64,000 nt of DNA from Microthrixaceae bacterium (GCA_016702505.1 JADJDU010000008.1:124001-188000); one strand, 5' to 3'. Counted from the stretch's first letter, positions 17,263-27,024 are shown. A program made the numbers and translations. Notes: generated from the letters alone by a model not told the origin.

Positions 17263-20200
17263 GTGACCACTCCGTCGACCACCACCGAAGCGGAGTTGGC
17301 CACCGACGGCACTGGTGATGACGTACAAATGGCACCCTCGGTCGCGGTCCCCGCCGACGAGCCTCGGCGATCGTGGCGTCCGCTCTGGTGCATCGCGGCA
17401 CTGTGCTACCTGCCCCTTCTGGCCACGAGGCCCGGGTGGATCAGCGCCGACACGAAGTCGTACCTGTACCTCGACCCAAGGGCGTTGCTGTCCAAGGCCT
17501 GGTCGATGTGGGATCCATCTGTCGGTCTGGGAACGGTCTCTCACCAGACCATCGGTTACCTGTGGCCGATGGGGCCGTGGTTCTGGGCTTTCGACACCCT
17601 CGGCGTCCCGGACTGGGTCGCTCAAAGGCTGTGGTGGGGGACCCTCCTGTTCGCGGCCATCACCGGTACCGCGTACCTGCTGCGTTTGCTGCGCCTGCCC
17701 GAGGTGGCGGTTTGGCCTGCCGCGGTGGCCTACGGGTTGAGCCCCTTCGCGGTGGCCTACCTCGGGCGCCTGTCGGGCGTGTTGCTCCCAGCCATCGGCC
17801 TGCCCTGGTTGTTGGGTCTCACCATCCAATCCATCCGAGTCAGATCGTGGCGCCATCCTGCACTGTTCGCCCTGGTGGTGGCCACGGTGGGAAGCGTGAA
17901 CCTGACCGCGCTGGTCCTGGTCGGGTTGGCGCCGCTGCTGTGGGTCGTGTCGGTGTTGGTGGCTCGGGAAGCGGCACCGGGGCGGGTCTTGTCGGCGGTG
18001 GCCCGCATCGGGCTTTTGACGGTGGTGTCCAGTTCGTGGTGGTTGGCGGGACTGTCAGTGCAGGCCACCCATGGCATCAACATCGTCCGCTACAGCGAGT
18101 CGGCCGAGGTGGTGGCCCGGACGTCCACCGCCTTCGAGGTGGTGCGCGGCCTCGGCTATTGGTTCTTCTACGGGGGCGACAAGCTCGACCTGTGGATCGA
18201 ACCCAGTTACCAATACACGCAGAAGGCCCTGATCTTCGGGGCGACGTTCCTGGTGCCGCTCCTGGCGTTGGCCGGTGCCGCGGTGGGGAGGTGGCGATAT
18301 CGGAGCTTCTTCGCCGCCTTGTTCGTGGTGGGGACGGTGGTTGCAGTCGGGGCTCATCCCTGGGCTGACCCACCCCTGTTCGGTCGTCTCATCAAGGCGT
18401 TTCTGGCCACCGAGCGGGGACTGGCTTTTCGAAGCCTGCCCCGAGCCGTTCCTCTCATCTCCCTGGCCGCCGCCGGGCTCATCGGCGGAGGATTGTTGTG
18501 GGTGTTGGCCCACCGTCCGCGCCTGGCTCGACCGCTTGCCGCGGTGGTGGTGCTGGCTTCGGTGGTCGGCATGGTGCCGCTGTGGCAGCGGTCGCTGGTG
18601 CAAACCAGCCTGTCTCGGCGAGATGTACCCGACTACTGGCTGGAAGCCGCGGCCCTGGTCGACGAGCGAGACGACGGCACCCGCGTCATGGCCATACCCG
18701 GTAGTGACTTCGCTTCCTATCGGTGGGGCAACACCGTCGACCCGATACTGCCCGGGTTGATCGAACGTCCCTTTGTGGCCCGAGAACTGGTGCCCTACGG
18801 CACACCGATGTCCGCGGATCTGCTCAACGCGTTGGATCTGAGGCTTCAAGAGCGGACGCTGGAGGATGCGTCGTTGGCCCCCATCGCCCGCCTCCTGCGG
18901 GTCGGGGACCTGGTGGTACGGGGTGACCTCCAGTACGAGCGCTATCACCTGGCTCGGCCCCGCATGGTGTGGCAGCTCGTCAAGCGAGCGCCGGGCCTGG
19001 GGGAGCCGGTCGAGATGACCGGTCCCTATGTGAACCGGCCGCCGTCGCGTCTGCCCATGCAGGACGAGGTGTGGTTGTTGGAGGAGCGTGACCTTCCCGA
19101 TGGCCCGGCCGTGGCCGTGGTGGACGTCGACGACGTCCCCGGCATCGTCGACGTCAAACCGGCCTCGGGTGCGGTACTCCTGTCGGGAGATGGGGCCGGG
19201 ATGGTCGATGCCGCCGGGGCTGGCGTCATCGACGGAACGGAGCTGATCCGTTACAGCGCCTCCCTCGATGCTGCCGAGGTGGCGATCGAGATGGCCCGGG
19301 GGGCGTCGCTGGTGGTGACCGACGGCAACCGGGACCGGGGTGAGCGATGGGGGTCGCTGCGCCACACCCGCGGTCACACCGAGCGCATCGGCGAAGAGGC
19401 CCTGGCCGAGAACCTCACCGACAACCGCCTGCCCCGATTCCCCGAGGCCGGTACCGACGTCCAAACCGTCACCGTGCAGCGGGGAGGGATCGAGGCCGAT
19501 GCCACGTCGTACGGGAACCCGATCACCTTCGCCGGCGACGGGAGACCAGCGCTGGCCGTCGACGGCGACGACACCACGGCCTGGTCGACGGCGTCGTTCA
19601 GCGACGCCCGCGGCGAGCGGTGGGTTTTGACACTGGCCGAACCCTTGGACCTCGACCACATCGATCTGTTCCAGTTACCCGAGGTGAGGACGACCCGGGC
19701 CATCACCAGGGTGCGTATCGACGTGGGTGATGGTCGACCGGTGGAGGTGGATCTCGGTGATGTTTCACGGCTCCCTCCCGGTCAGCGGGTCGATCTCGGG
19801 GAGCGCACCACCAAACGGGTGGAGATCACGATCCTGGCCGACAACCTCGACGAACCACTCCACTACGGCAACGCCGGCCCGGTCGGCTTCACCGAGGTGG
19901 ATCTCGGCGATGAGCCTCCGGTGCTCGAAGAGCTGATCCGCATGCCTGTCGACCTGGTCGACGCGGTGAGTGCCGCCCCCGCCGATGCCCGCAATTCGAC
20001 CGCCCTCACCTATGTGCTGACCCGCCTCCGTCAGGATCCCACCGATCGGACCCGTGAGGACGAGGAACGTTCCATCGTTCGTCTGCTGAGGGTTCCCGAC
20101 CGCCGCATCTTCACGGTGGTGGGAACGGCGAGGTTGTCGGGTCGGGCCAGTGACGCGGTCCTCGATTCGGTTCTTGGGGTCGCCGACGACGATGTTCAGG

Positions 20201-20946
20201 CCACCAGCAGCCTCCGCTTGAGCGGGAGTCGGGATGCCAGGGCCAGCTCCGCGCTGGATGGGGATGCCACCACGGCATGGTCCAGTGCCTTCGGTCGAGC
20301 CGAGGGGGAATGGATCACGGTACGTACTGCGGAGCCGCACACGTTCAACCGGCTCGACCTTCAGGTGGTCGCCGATGGTGTCCACTCGGTTCCGACCCGC
20401 CTGGAGATTCGAGTCGACGGCAAGGTCGTGGCCACGCCGACCCTGCCAGCAGTGCAGGATGGCACCGAGGCCGGACATGTGGTGAAGATCCCCGTCGAGT
20501 TCGCCGCCACCACGGGTCAGGTGTTGGAGGTGGAGGTGCTCGACAGTCGGACGGTGGCGTCTGTGGACTGGACCTCGGCTCAGCCGATCGCCCATCCGTT
20601 TGCCATCGCCGAGCTGGGCGTGGCAGGCCTGCGCACATCTCGTCCGGAGGCCACCTTCGATGACAAATGCCGCGACGATCTGGTGACCGTCGACGGCAAG
20701 GCGGTTCCGGTGCGGGTGGTGGGTTCAACCTCCGATGCACTCGCGGGCCGTCCGCTCGACCTGGTCAGTTGCGGGTCCGAGATCGATCTCACCGATGGTG
20801 ACCACGAGGTGCGGACGGCCGCAGGGATTGACACCGGCATAGACGTGGACCAGATCGTGTTGGAGTCGGCGCGGCGAGCGGTCACACCGCGACCGACGAT
20901 GTCGCCGGTTCGCGGGCGTCGGACGTGGGTCAGGTCCGGGTTGTGA
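17263..20946 (+). CDS. AftD-like arabinofuranosyltransferase, copy 2, main part (frameshifted)
   Basis: 1227 codons from GTG at 17263. The protein parallels copy 1 throughout: HQTIGYLWPMGPWFWA, PDWVAQRLWWG, YWFFYGGDK, then two discoidin-like segments (TTAWSTASF, TTAWSSAFG). Around 20866-20880 the frame is lost. The last 29 codons (RRAVTPRPT...) are out of register, while the frame one step over continues AASGHTATDDVAGS into the next listed segment, matching copy 1. One missing base in the GCGCGGCG stretch would restore a 1470-residue protein. Either the copy is inactivated or the sequence has an indel. It probably acts in the same envelope arabinan or other polysaccharide pathway as copy 1. 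Confidence 0.75.
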   Translation: MTTPSTTTEAELATDGTGDDVQMAPSVAVPADEPRRSWRPLWCIAALCYLPLLATRPGWISADTKSYLYLDPRALLSKAWSMWDPSVGLGTVSHQTIGYLWPMGPWFWAFDTLGVPDWVAQRLWWGTLLFAAITGTAYLLRLLRLPEVAVWPAAVAYGLSPFAVAYLGRLSGVLLPAIGLPWLLGLTIQSIRVRSWRHPALFALVVATVGSVNLTALVLVGLAPLLWVVSVLVAREAAPGRVLSAVARIGLLTVVSSSWWLAGLSVQATHGINIVRYSESAEVVARTSTAFEVVRGLGYWFFYGGDKLDLWIEPSYQYTQKALIFGATFLVPLLALAGAAVGRWRYRSFFAALFVVGTVVAVGAHPWADPPLFGRLIKAFLATERGLAFRSLPRAVPLISLAAAGLIGGGLLWVLAHRPRLARPLAAVVVLASVVGMVPLWQRSLVQTSLSRRDVPDYWLEAAALVDERDDGTRVMAIPGSDFASYRWGNTVDPILPGLIERPFVARELVPYGTPMSADLLNALDLRLQERTLEDASLAPIARLLRVGDLVVRGDLQYERYHLARPRMVWQLVKRAPGLGEPVEMTGPYVNRPPSRLPMQDEVWLLEERDLPDGPAVAVVDVDDVPGIVDVKPASGAVLLSGDGAGMVDAAGAGVIDGTELIRYSASLDAAEVAIEMARGASLVVTDGNRDRGERWGSLRHTRGHTERIGEEALAENLTDNRLPRFPEAGTDVQTVTVQRGGIEADATSYGNPITFAGDGRPALAVDGDDTTAWSTASFSDARGERWVLTLAEPLDLDHIDLFQLPEVRTTRAITRVRIDVGDGRPVEVDLGDVSRLPPGQRVDLGERTTKRVEITILADNLDEPLHYGNAGPVGFTEVDLGDEPPVLEELIRMPVDLVDAVSAAPADARNSTALTYVLTRLRQDPTDRTREDEERSIVRLLRVPDRRIFTVVGTARLSGRASDAVLDSVLGVADDDVQATSSLRLSGSRDARASSALDGDATTAWSSAFGRAEGEWITVRTAEPHTFNRLDLQVVADGVHSVPTRLEIRVDGKVVATPTLPAVQDGTEAGHVVKIPVEFAATTGQVLEVEVLDSRTVASVDWTSAQPIAHPFAIAELGVAGLRTSRPEATFDDKCRDDLVTVDGKAVPVRVVGSTSDALAGRPLDLVSCGSEIDLTDGDHEVRTAAGIDTGIDVDQIVLESARRAVTPRPTMSPVRGRRTWVRSGL

Positions 20947-21674
20947 ACTCAGACCCTGATCAGGTGACAGCCACGCTCAGCGGTCTGACGCCCGGCGTGC
21001 CGGTGTGGTTGGTTCTCGGGCAGAGCCAGACCGACGGCTGGGTGGCGACCGCCGCCGGCCGGGACCTGGGGCCATCACAACTGGTGGATGGCTACGCCAA
21101 CGGCTGGCTGGTCACTCCCACGGCGGAGACGGTCTCGGTCGAGCTTCGCTTTGCCCCGCAACGGAGGGTAGATGTGGCGCTCGGGCTGTCGGCGTTGGGG
21201 GTAGGGGCGTGCCTCATCTTGGCGCTCCGTCGGCCCCGGGTGGGACCCGATTTGCCCGCCGGTCTACCGGGGCTTCGGTCCAATGATGGAGGTCGGCGGG
21301 CATCTCGGGCCGGATCGGTCGCGGTCGGGGTGGGAATTGGGTTGGCCTCGATGCTGGTGGTGCCACCGTTGGTGGCATTGGCGCTGGGTGTGGTCGGCGG
21401 TATCGGCGTTCGTCGCCCTGAGGGCCGCGTGGTGGCTGGAATCCTCCCGGTGGCGCTGGTGGGGTTGGCGGCCGTCTACGGTTCGGCGCTGCTGGTTCGC
21501 TACCAGATATCCACCGGCGTCGACTGGGTGACGGAGATGGAGCGTCTTCATCCGATCGCTCTGGCCGGTGTGGTCGCGCTGGGAGTCGACCTGGTGGTCG
21601 ACACCGTCTGGCGACGAGATGGCCGGCGCAGCACTTCCCGAATTGATCCCACGGGATCGGGCCACACTGCTTGA
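20925..21674 (+). CDS. AftD-like copy 2, C-terminal part after the frameshift
   Basis: 249 codons continuing the AftD-like homology: LVLGQSQTDGWVATAAG, LVDGYANGWLVTP and VELRFAPQR match the end of copy 1 (LVNGYADGWMITP). Four or so membrane helices follow. The homology begins upstream of the GTG used here, in the same frame from about 20868, so this is not an independent gene but the tail of the preceding one. The last helices resemble those closing copy 1. If the frameshift is real, this piece would have no function by itself. Confidence 0.7.
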   Translation: MGQVRVVNSDPDQVTATLSGLTPGVPVWLVLGQSQTDGWVATAAGRDLGPSQLVDGYANGWLVTPTAETVSVELRFAPQRRVDVALGLSALGVGACLILALRRPRVGPDLPAGLPGLRSNDGGRRASRAGSVAVGVGIGLASMLVVPPLVALALGVVGGIGVRRPEGRVVAGILPVALVGLAAVYGSALLVRYQISTGVDWVTEMERLHPIALAGVVALGVDLVVDTVWRRDGRRSTSRIDPTGSGHTA

Positions 21675-21747
21675 CTTCTTGCATGGTGCGTGCAAAGACT
21701 CGCCCGTGTTGTTCTCGTTCGGGGGCGTTGAGGACCAGAGGGGTCAA

Positions 21748-23559
21748 GTGAGCTCACAGGGGACAGCCGATCCGATCGACCACGAGGCCCTCCAGTCTCG
21801 CTACCGCCTCGAGCGCGACAAGCGGATCAGGCCCGACGGCAACGACCAGTACCTGGAACCCACCGGGCCTTTCGCCCGTCTGATCGAGGACCCGTGGACT
21901 CCTTGGGCCGAACGTGAGCCCATCGAGCGAGAGGTCGAGGTGGCCATCATCGGGGCCGGGTTCGGCGGCCTGGTTACTGGGGCCCGACTCAAAGCGGCAG
22001 GCATCGAAGAGGTGATGCTTATCGACGGTGCCGGCGATGTTGGCGGGGCCTGGTACTGGAACCGGTATCCGGGAGCCATGTGCGACACGGCCGCGATGAT
22101 CTACCTGCCGCTCCTCGAGGAGACCGGCCATCGGCCCAGCCACAAGTACGTTCCAGCCCCCGAGATACACGGCCACGCCCGCCGCATCGCCGACCAGTTC
22201 GGCCTGTATGACAATGCGCTCTTGTCCACTGAGGTTTCGGGCCTGGCGTGGGACGATGCCGCCGGGCGCTGGGTCATTCACACCAACCGGGGAGACCTAA
22301 TCGGCGCCCGCTACGTGGCCATGGGCACCGGTCCGCTTCACCGTCCCAAGCTTCCAGGGATCCCTGGCATCGAGACCTTTGCTGGTCATACCTTCCACAC
22401 CAGTCGCTGGGACTACGCCTACACGGGCGGCGACCCCAACGGTTCGGTGATGACGGGCCTGGCCGACAAACGGGTTGGGATCATCGGTACCGGGGCCACC
22501 GCCGTCCAGTGCATCCCGCATCTGGCCCGCTCGGCGCAGAGCCTCCACGTATTCCAGCGCACACCGTCATCGGTGGACGTTCGCAACAACCACCCGATCG
22601 ACGCGGACTGGTTCGCCACCCTCGAACCAGGTTGGCAGCGGAGCTGGCTCCACAACTTCGCCACCCTCCAGACCGGTGGGTTCGCCGCGGAGGATCTGGT
22701 CCAAGACGGCTGGACCGACATCTCCCAGCGGATCAGGGACCGGGTGGTGGCCGAGATCGAGCGGGGCGAGCCCTTCACCCCTGAGACCCTCAAGCTTGCC
22801 TACGAACTCAGCGACGACGAGAAGATGAGCGAGATCCGGGCCCGAGTGGACGCAGTGGTGTCAGACCCCGCCACTGCGGAGGCGCTCAAGCCGTGGTACC
22901 GCCAGCTCTGCAAGCGCCCTTGCTTCCACGACGACTACCTACAGGCCTACAACGAGCCCAGCACAGTTCTGGTGGACACTGACGGCAAAGGTGTGGGACG
23001 CATCGATGAGACCGGCGTGTGGGTAGCGGGCCAGCACTACGAGCTGGACTGCATCGTCTTCGCATCTGGTTTCGAGGTCGGTACCGAACTGGCTCGTCGA
23101 GCCGGCTTCGAGGTGACCGGCCGAGATGACCTGACCCTCAGCGATCACTGGTCCGACGGAATGCGGACGCTGCACGGCACCCACGTGCGGGGCTTCCCCA
23201 ACTTGTTCATCATCGGGATGACCCAAGGTGCCAACCTGATCTCCAACATCACCTCGAACCTGGTCGAGGCTGGGACCACCATCGCCGCGGTGGTAGCGCA
23301 CGCGTCATCGATCGGGTCCCGGACCGTCGAGGTGAGCGCTGAGGCCGAGGCGGACTGGGTCGAGCTGGTCGGCGGAGGAAGCGGCGGCTTCCTGGGCAAC
23401 GCTGACTGCACCCCCGGCTACTACAACAACGAAGGCCAGGCCATCGGTCGACGTCAACACCTCGACGCCGGCGGCTATCCCCAGGGCCCGATGGCGTTCT
23501 TCTCCTTCATCGAGAACTGGCGCAACGACGGCCGGTTCGAAGGTCTCGAGTTCGTCTGA
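21748..23559 (+). CDS. Flavin-containing Baeyer-Villiger monooxygenase
   Basis: 603 residues from GTG at 21748, chosen for the AGAGGGG site just upstream; the frame is open 60 codons further, overlapping the previous gene. FAD-binding GAGFGG is at about 69-74 and the NADP-binding GTGATA at about 247-252. Between them lies FAGHTFHTSRWDY, a close match to the Baeyer-Villiger fingerprint FxGxxxHxxxW. WYWNRYPGAMCD is also typical of cyclohexanone/phenylacetone monooxygenases. It inserts oxygen next to a ketone to form an ester or lactone, using NADPH and O2. No dedicated pathway genes flank it, so the ketone is unknown. Confidence 0.88.
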   Translation: MSSQGTADPIDHEALQSRYRLERDKRIRPDGNDQYLEPTGPFARLIEDPWTPWAEREPIEREVEVAIIGAGFGGLVTGARLKAAGIEEVMLIDGAGDVGGAWYWNRYPGAMCDTAAMIYLPLLEETGHRPSHKYVPAPEIHGHARRIADQFGLYDNALLSTEVSGLAWDDAAGRWVIHTNRGDLIGARYVAMGTGPLHRPKLPGIPGIETFAGHTFHTSRWDYAYTGGDPNGSVMTGLADKRVGIIGTGATAVQCIPHLARSAQSLHVFQRTPSSVDVRNNHPIDADWFATLEPGWQRSWLHNFATLQTGGFAAEDLVQDGWTDISQRIRDRVVAEIERGEPFTPETLKLAYELSDDEKMSEIRARVDAVVSDPATAEALKPWYRQLCKRPCFHDDYLQAYNEPSTVLVDTDGKGVGRIDETGVWVAGQHYELDCIVFASGFEVGTELARRAGFEVTGRDDLTLSDHWSDGMRTLHGTHVRGFPNLFIIGMTQGANLISNITSNLVEAGTTIAAVVAHASSIGSRTVEVSAEAEADWVELVGGGSGGFLGNADCTPGYYNNEGQAIGRRQHLDAGGYPQGPMAFFSFIENWRNDGRFEGLEFV

Positions 23560-23615
23560 CCGCCCACCTCATTCGGTCCGACGTCAGCGGTCACAAGTAG
23601 CCCGGTCACGACACC

Positions 23616-23652
23616 GACCGTCACGAATCGGACGGTCACGAATCCGACGGTC
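23616..23652. terminator. Candidate bidirectional terminator between convergent genes
   Basis: Three 7-bp elements alternate with 8-bp spacers: GACCGTC, ACGAATCG, GACGGTC, ACGAATCC, GACGGTC. The first pairs with either of the others to form a hairpin. It lies in the 100 bp between the convergent stops of the monooxygenase and the M13 peptidase. There is no T-run, so intrinsic termination is only a suggestion. Confidence 0.35.
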
Positions 23653-23659
23653 TGGGATG

Positions 23660-25252
23660 TCACCAGATGGACACGCGGTCAGATGGTTCGAGCCACAGGC
23701 CATCGCCGGCTTCGACGCCGAAGGCATCGTGGAAGGCGTCGATGTTTCGGACCACCTCGTTGCAGCGGAATTCCGGCGGCGAGTGGGGATCGATGGCCAA
23801 AAGCCGAGCCACCTCCTCGTCTCTGGACTTGGACCGCCAGGCCTGTGCCCACGACCAGAAGAACCGCTGTGAACCGCTCAGCCCGTCGTCATTGCCGTCT
23901 ACGTCGGCGCGGTTCGCGTCGTTGCTGTTCTCGTCCTCTGTGGCTATGCGCCATGCCGCGTAGGCGATGGCCAGACCGCCGAGGTCACCGATGTTCTCGC
24001 CCAAGGTGAACGAACCGTTCACGTGCTGGCCGGGAGCTTGACGTGGTTCTAGGGCGTCGTACTGGCGGACGAGGGCGCCGGTGCGCTCCTCGAAGGCATC
24101 GCGATCAGTAGGCGTCCACCAGTCGTTGAGATTTCCGTCGCCGTCGTAGCGAGAGCCCTGGTCGTCGAAGCCGTGTCCGATCTCGTGGCCGATCACGGCC
24201 CCGATAGCGCCGTAGTTCACCGCTGGATCAGCTTCGGGGTGGAAGAAGGGAGGCTGAAGGATGGCGGCCGGGAACACGATCTCGTTCATGAGCGGGTTGT
24301 AGTAGGCGTTCACGGTTTGGGGGCTCATGAACCATTCGTCGCGGTCGACGGGCTGACCGATCCGGGCCAGGTCCCGATCGGCTTCATGTGAGGCGGCCCG
24401 ACGCAGGTTGCCGACCATGTCGGTGCGGTCGATGACCAGGGCCGAATAATCCCGCCAGCGGTCGGGGTAGCCAACCTTGGGCGTGAAGGTGCCCAGTTTG
24501 GCCAGGGCGCGAGCCCTGGTCTCGTTGGTCATCCAGTCCAGGTCGGTGATCGACCGGCGGTAGGCCTCGATGAGGTTGGCAACCAGATCGAGCATCTGGG
24601 CCTTGGAGTCGGGCGGGAAGTGCTCGGCCACGTACAACTTGCCCACGGCCTCGGCCAGCGCCGATTCGACCACGGCCACAGCCCGCTTCCAGGTGGCCTT
24701 CAGCTCTGGGGCTCCGGTGAGGGTGCGGCCGTAGAAGTCGAAGTCGGCGTCGACGAAGCGTGAGCTGAGCAGCGATGCACTGGCCCGGACCACGTGCCAG
24801 TGAAACCACAGTCGCCAGTCGGCGAGCGCCACCTCTCTCAGGGCATCGCTGAGGCCGCTGAGGTAGCTCGGCTCTCGAACGATGGTCTGATCGAGAGTGG
24901 TCGCTGGAGCCTCCAGTCCACTCAACCAAGCGTCCCAGTCGATGTTGGGAGCCAGGTCTTCCAGTTGGGCGCGGCTGTGAGGGTTGTAGGTGGCGTTGGC
25001 ATCCCGGTCTCTGACGTTGTCCCAGTGGTGAGATGCCAGGCGTGTTTCCAGGGCCATGATCCGGGCCGCGCCGTCCTCGGCGGCAGACTCGCCGAAACCG
25101 GTCAAGGCCAACATCTGGGCCACATGGGCCACATAGGCCTGGCGGATGGGCGCGAACGACTCCTCCCGGTAGAACGCCTCATCGGGCAGGCCCAGTCCAC
25201 CTTGGACCAGGTATGCGCCGTAATGATCCGACCGGCCGGCATCGGCGAACAC
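23660..25252 (-). CDS. M13-family metallopeptidase, catalytic part (frameshifted gene)
   Basis: 530 codons covering most of a neprilysin/PepO-like peptidase: YLVQGGLGLPDEAFYR, VNAYYNPLMNEIVFPAAILQPP, zinc-binding HEIGH in IGHEIGHGFDDQG, and the third ligand Glu in LGENIGDLGG. The end, DGLWLEPSDRVSIW, matches the family terminus. The GTG start listed is not natural. Homology continues upstream in the same frame (EDLDLEPIAADLAAVDAVG...) to about 25380, where it must join the N-terminal segment. It lacks a signal peptide and is presumably a cytoplasmic zinc oligopeptidase. Confidence 0.8.
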   Translation of the reverse strand: MFADAGRSDHYGAYLVQGGLGLPDEAFYREESFAPIRQAYVAHVAQMLALTGFGESAAEDGAARIMALETRLASHHWDNVRDRDANATYNPHSRAQLEDLAPNIDWDAWLSGLEAPATTLDQTIVREPSYLSGLSDALREVALADWRLWFHWHVVRASASLLSSRFVDADFDFYGRTLTGAPELKATWKRAVAVVESALAEAVGKLYVAEHFPPDSKAQMLDLVANLIEAYRRSITDLDWMTNETRARALAKLGTFTPKVGYPDRWRDYSALVIDRTDMVGNLRRAASHEADRDLARIGQPVDRDEWFMSPQTVNAYYNPLMNEIVFPAAILQPPFFHPEADPAVNYGAIGAVIGHEIGHGFDDQGSRYDGDGNLNDWWTPTDRDAFEERTGALVRQYDALEPRQAPGQHVNGSFTLGENIGDLGGLAIAYAAWRIATEDENSNDANRADVDGNDDGLSGSQRFFWSWAQAWRSKSRDEEVARLLAIDPHSPPEFRCNEVVRNIDAFHDAFGVEAGDGLWLEPSDRVSIW

Positions 25253-25356
25253 CGCCAGCCCGAATGGCCCGGGGATCCCCAGACGACCCAGGCGGCCGAT
25301 CAGGCGAAACAGGTCGGGGAGCGACCCGACGGCGTCAACCGCGGCCAGATCAGCGG

Positions 25357-25650
25357 CTATCGGTTCGAGATCCAGATCTTCCCGCGGTCGCGATCGAGGA
25401 AGCTGGCATAGAGATCTCCCACCTTCTGAGCCTCTGAGCCTGGTTCCTGTGCGCCAGAGGCCAGCTTCTCCAGCAGTGCGTGGACGTGGCGTTCGGACTC
25501 ATCTCGGAGTCGATGGAAGGCGCCGTCAGACGCCCGGTCGTCAGGGATCGCTGCCGTCGCCAGCCAGGCGCCGTTGACCGCTCGAAACAGGTCGTCCTGG
25601 GGTCGAACGTCGTTGTCTCGGTGGTCGAGGTCGATCCCGGTGGATGCCAT
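25357..25650 (-). CDS. M13-family metallopeptidase, N-terminal part
   Basis: 97 codons from the ATG at 25650: MASTGIDLDHRDNDVRPQDDLFRAVNGAWL followed later by EAQKVGDLYASFLDRDR, the standard start of M13 peptidases. At the run of three G (coding strand; 25381-25383) the frame goes out of register and ends in a stop within eight codons. One more G would fuse it exactly to the downstream catalytic segment (EDLDLEP). A homopolymer indel is the simplest explanation. The full gene would span 23660-25650, about 663 residues, normal for the family. Confidence 0.75.
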   Translation of the reverse strand: MASTGIDLDHRDNDVRPQDDLFRAVNGAWLATAAIPDDRASDGAFHRLRDESERHVHALLEKLASGAQEPGSEAQKVGDLYASFLDRDRGKIWISNR

Positions 25651-25732
25651 CTGGGCCTGCTTCCCTGCCGTCGGCGGATGTGGACCGCTGACCCTATCGA
25701 CCCATGACCCCGGACCGGACCGGGGCTGTCGA

Positions 25733-26953
25733 TCAGGAGATCTGAGGTTCAGGGGCGTGGGCGGAGGCGTCCCGGCGATGACGGTCATAAGCCCAGCCCG
25801 GTCCGCGCAACACGAAGGACCAGCGATCGGCCCAGGTCGTCGAGCGGTACACGTCGCGGAACATGTCCTTGTACTCGTGGGTGGCGACGCGCAGAGGGTT
25901 GAAGGTGTTGATGTTGGTGGTCAGGCCGTACACCACCGTCTCGTCCTCGGGCTCGAAGGTACCGAAGATGCGGTCCCAGGCGATGAGGATCCCGCCGTGG
26001 TTGCGGTCTATGTACTGCGGGTTGACACCGTGGTGAACCCGGTGGTGGGAGGGTGTGTTGGCCACCGCCTCGAGCGGGCCTATCCGGTCGATGGCATCGG
26101 TGTGGATCCAGTATTGGTAGATCAAGTTCAACGAGCGGGACGTGGCCACCATGTCCGGTCGGATACCCAGTAGGGACAACGTGTTGTAGGGGACGTTCAA
26201 GAGGAACGGGTCGGTTACGGCCTGGCGGAGCGCGGTGGACAGGTTGTAGCGCTCGCTGGAGTGGTGCATCACGTGGTTGGCCCACATGAAGCGATGCTCG
26301 TGCCAGATCCGGTGGTTCCAGTAGTAGATGAGGTCCCATCCCACCATGGCTACGGTCCAGCCGATCACACCTGAACCGAGGTCGGGAAGGACTCGCCTTC
26401 TCCACATGGCGCTCGGTCGGGTGGCGTGGCCCCAGGCCGTGGTGGCCGCCACACCGGTCGTCGCCACCGTGGCCACGCCTCCGAGCGAGGCGACCTTTCG
26501 AGCCCGTCGAGCCCGTTGACGGAGCCGGTCGCGACCGGTTGGCGCCGGTCGATCGGCATAGGCGGCTCCAGCCTGGCGGGCCAGGACCGCGGCCGGCGAC
26601 GGAGCATCGGCGAGCGGAGCTTCGAGATCTGGATCGGGGATCTGGGCGGACTCGTCTTCGGCCCGTCGGGCGACAGCGTCGGCGATGGTGGTCATCACGC
26701 CTGCCACCAAAGCCCCGGCCACCAGCTTCTTGGCGTGTCTGCCCTTACCCGGCGTTATCGGTGCCAGCAGGCGGGGAGCAACCATCGGCACGAGAAGGCT
26801 GGCGGTCCCCATGGCCAGGCTGGTGAGCGTGTCGCGCCGTTCGTAGTCGCCGGGGCGAGGGCCGATCCGGGCGGCTCGTGCCCGATGGTGCAGGTGTTCG
26901 AGACCCATGGTGGCGAAGTACATCGGTACCACGGCCACTTCCAGCTTCTTCAC
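25733..26953 (-). CDS. Sterol desaturase/fatty acid hydroxylase superfamily membrane protein
   Basis: 406 residues from GTG at 26953 with GGAGGA upstream. Histidine clusters of a di-iron integral-membrane oxygenase are visible in order: HRIWHE, HVMHHSSE and HHRVHH, embedded in helices (WTVAMVGWDLIYYWNHR). The arrangement resembles the alkylglycerol monooxygenase (TMEM195)/C-5 sterol desaturase-like group. The N-terminal about 170 residues are additional and include a hydrophobic segment (TASLLVPMVAPRLLA). It would hydroxylate or desaturate a lipid using O2. Repeat A copy 2 lies 72-168 bp upstream of the start. Confidence 0.82.
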   Translation of the reverse strand: MKKLEVAVVPMYFATMGLEHLHHRARAARIGPRPGDYERRDTLTSLAMGTASLLVPMVAPRLLAPITPGKGRHAKKLVAGALVAGVMTTIADAVARRAEDESAQIPDPDLEAPLADAPSPAAVLARQAGAAYADRPAPTGRDRLRQRARRARKVASLGGVATVATTGVAATTAWGHATRPSAMWRRRVLPDLGSGVIGWTVAMVGWDLIYYWNHRIWHEHRFMWANHVMHHSSERYNLSTALRQAVTDPFLLNVPYNTLSLLGIRPDMVATSRSLNLIYQYWIHTDAIDRIGPLEAVANTPSHHRVHHGVNPQYIDRNHGGILIAWDRIFGTFEPEDETVVYGLTTNINTFNPLRVATHEYKDMFRDVYRSTTWADRWSFVLRGPGWAYDRHRRDASAHAPEPQIS

Positions 26954-27024
26954 AGAGCTTTCCTCCGTCCGCCGGTCGGTCGATCAGGTGGTCAGTCGGT
27001 TGATGGTCAGGTCTCACCCTCAGG

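Noticed and set aside
17122..17856. A 245-codon N-terminal extension of AftD-like copy 1
   Set aside because: It is antisense to the start of copy 2, has no family character, and GGAGG lies just before GTG 17121.
18055..19659. A 534-codon minus-strand frame
   Set aside because: Opposite AftD-like copy 2, with His/Gly/Arg-rich composition and no recognisable family.
20860..20950. Programmed frameshifting in AftD copy 2
   Set aside because: There is no X-XXY-YYZ slippery heptamer at the switch, and copy 1 needs no shift.
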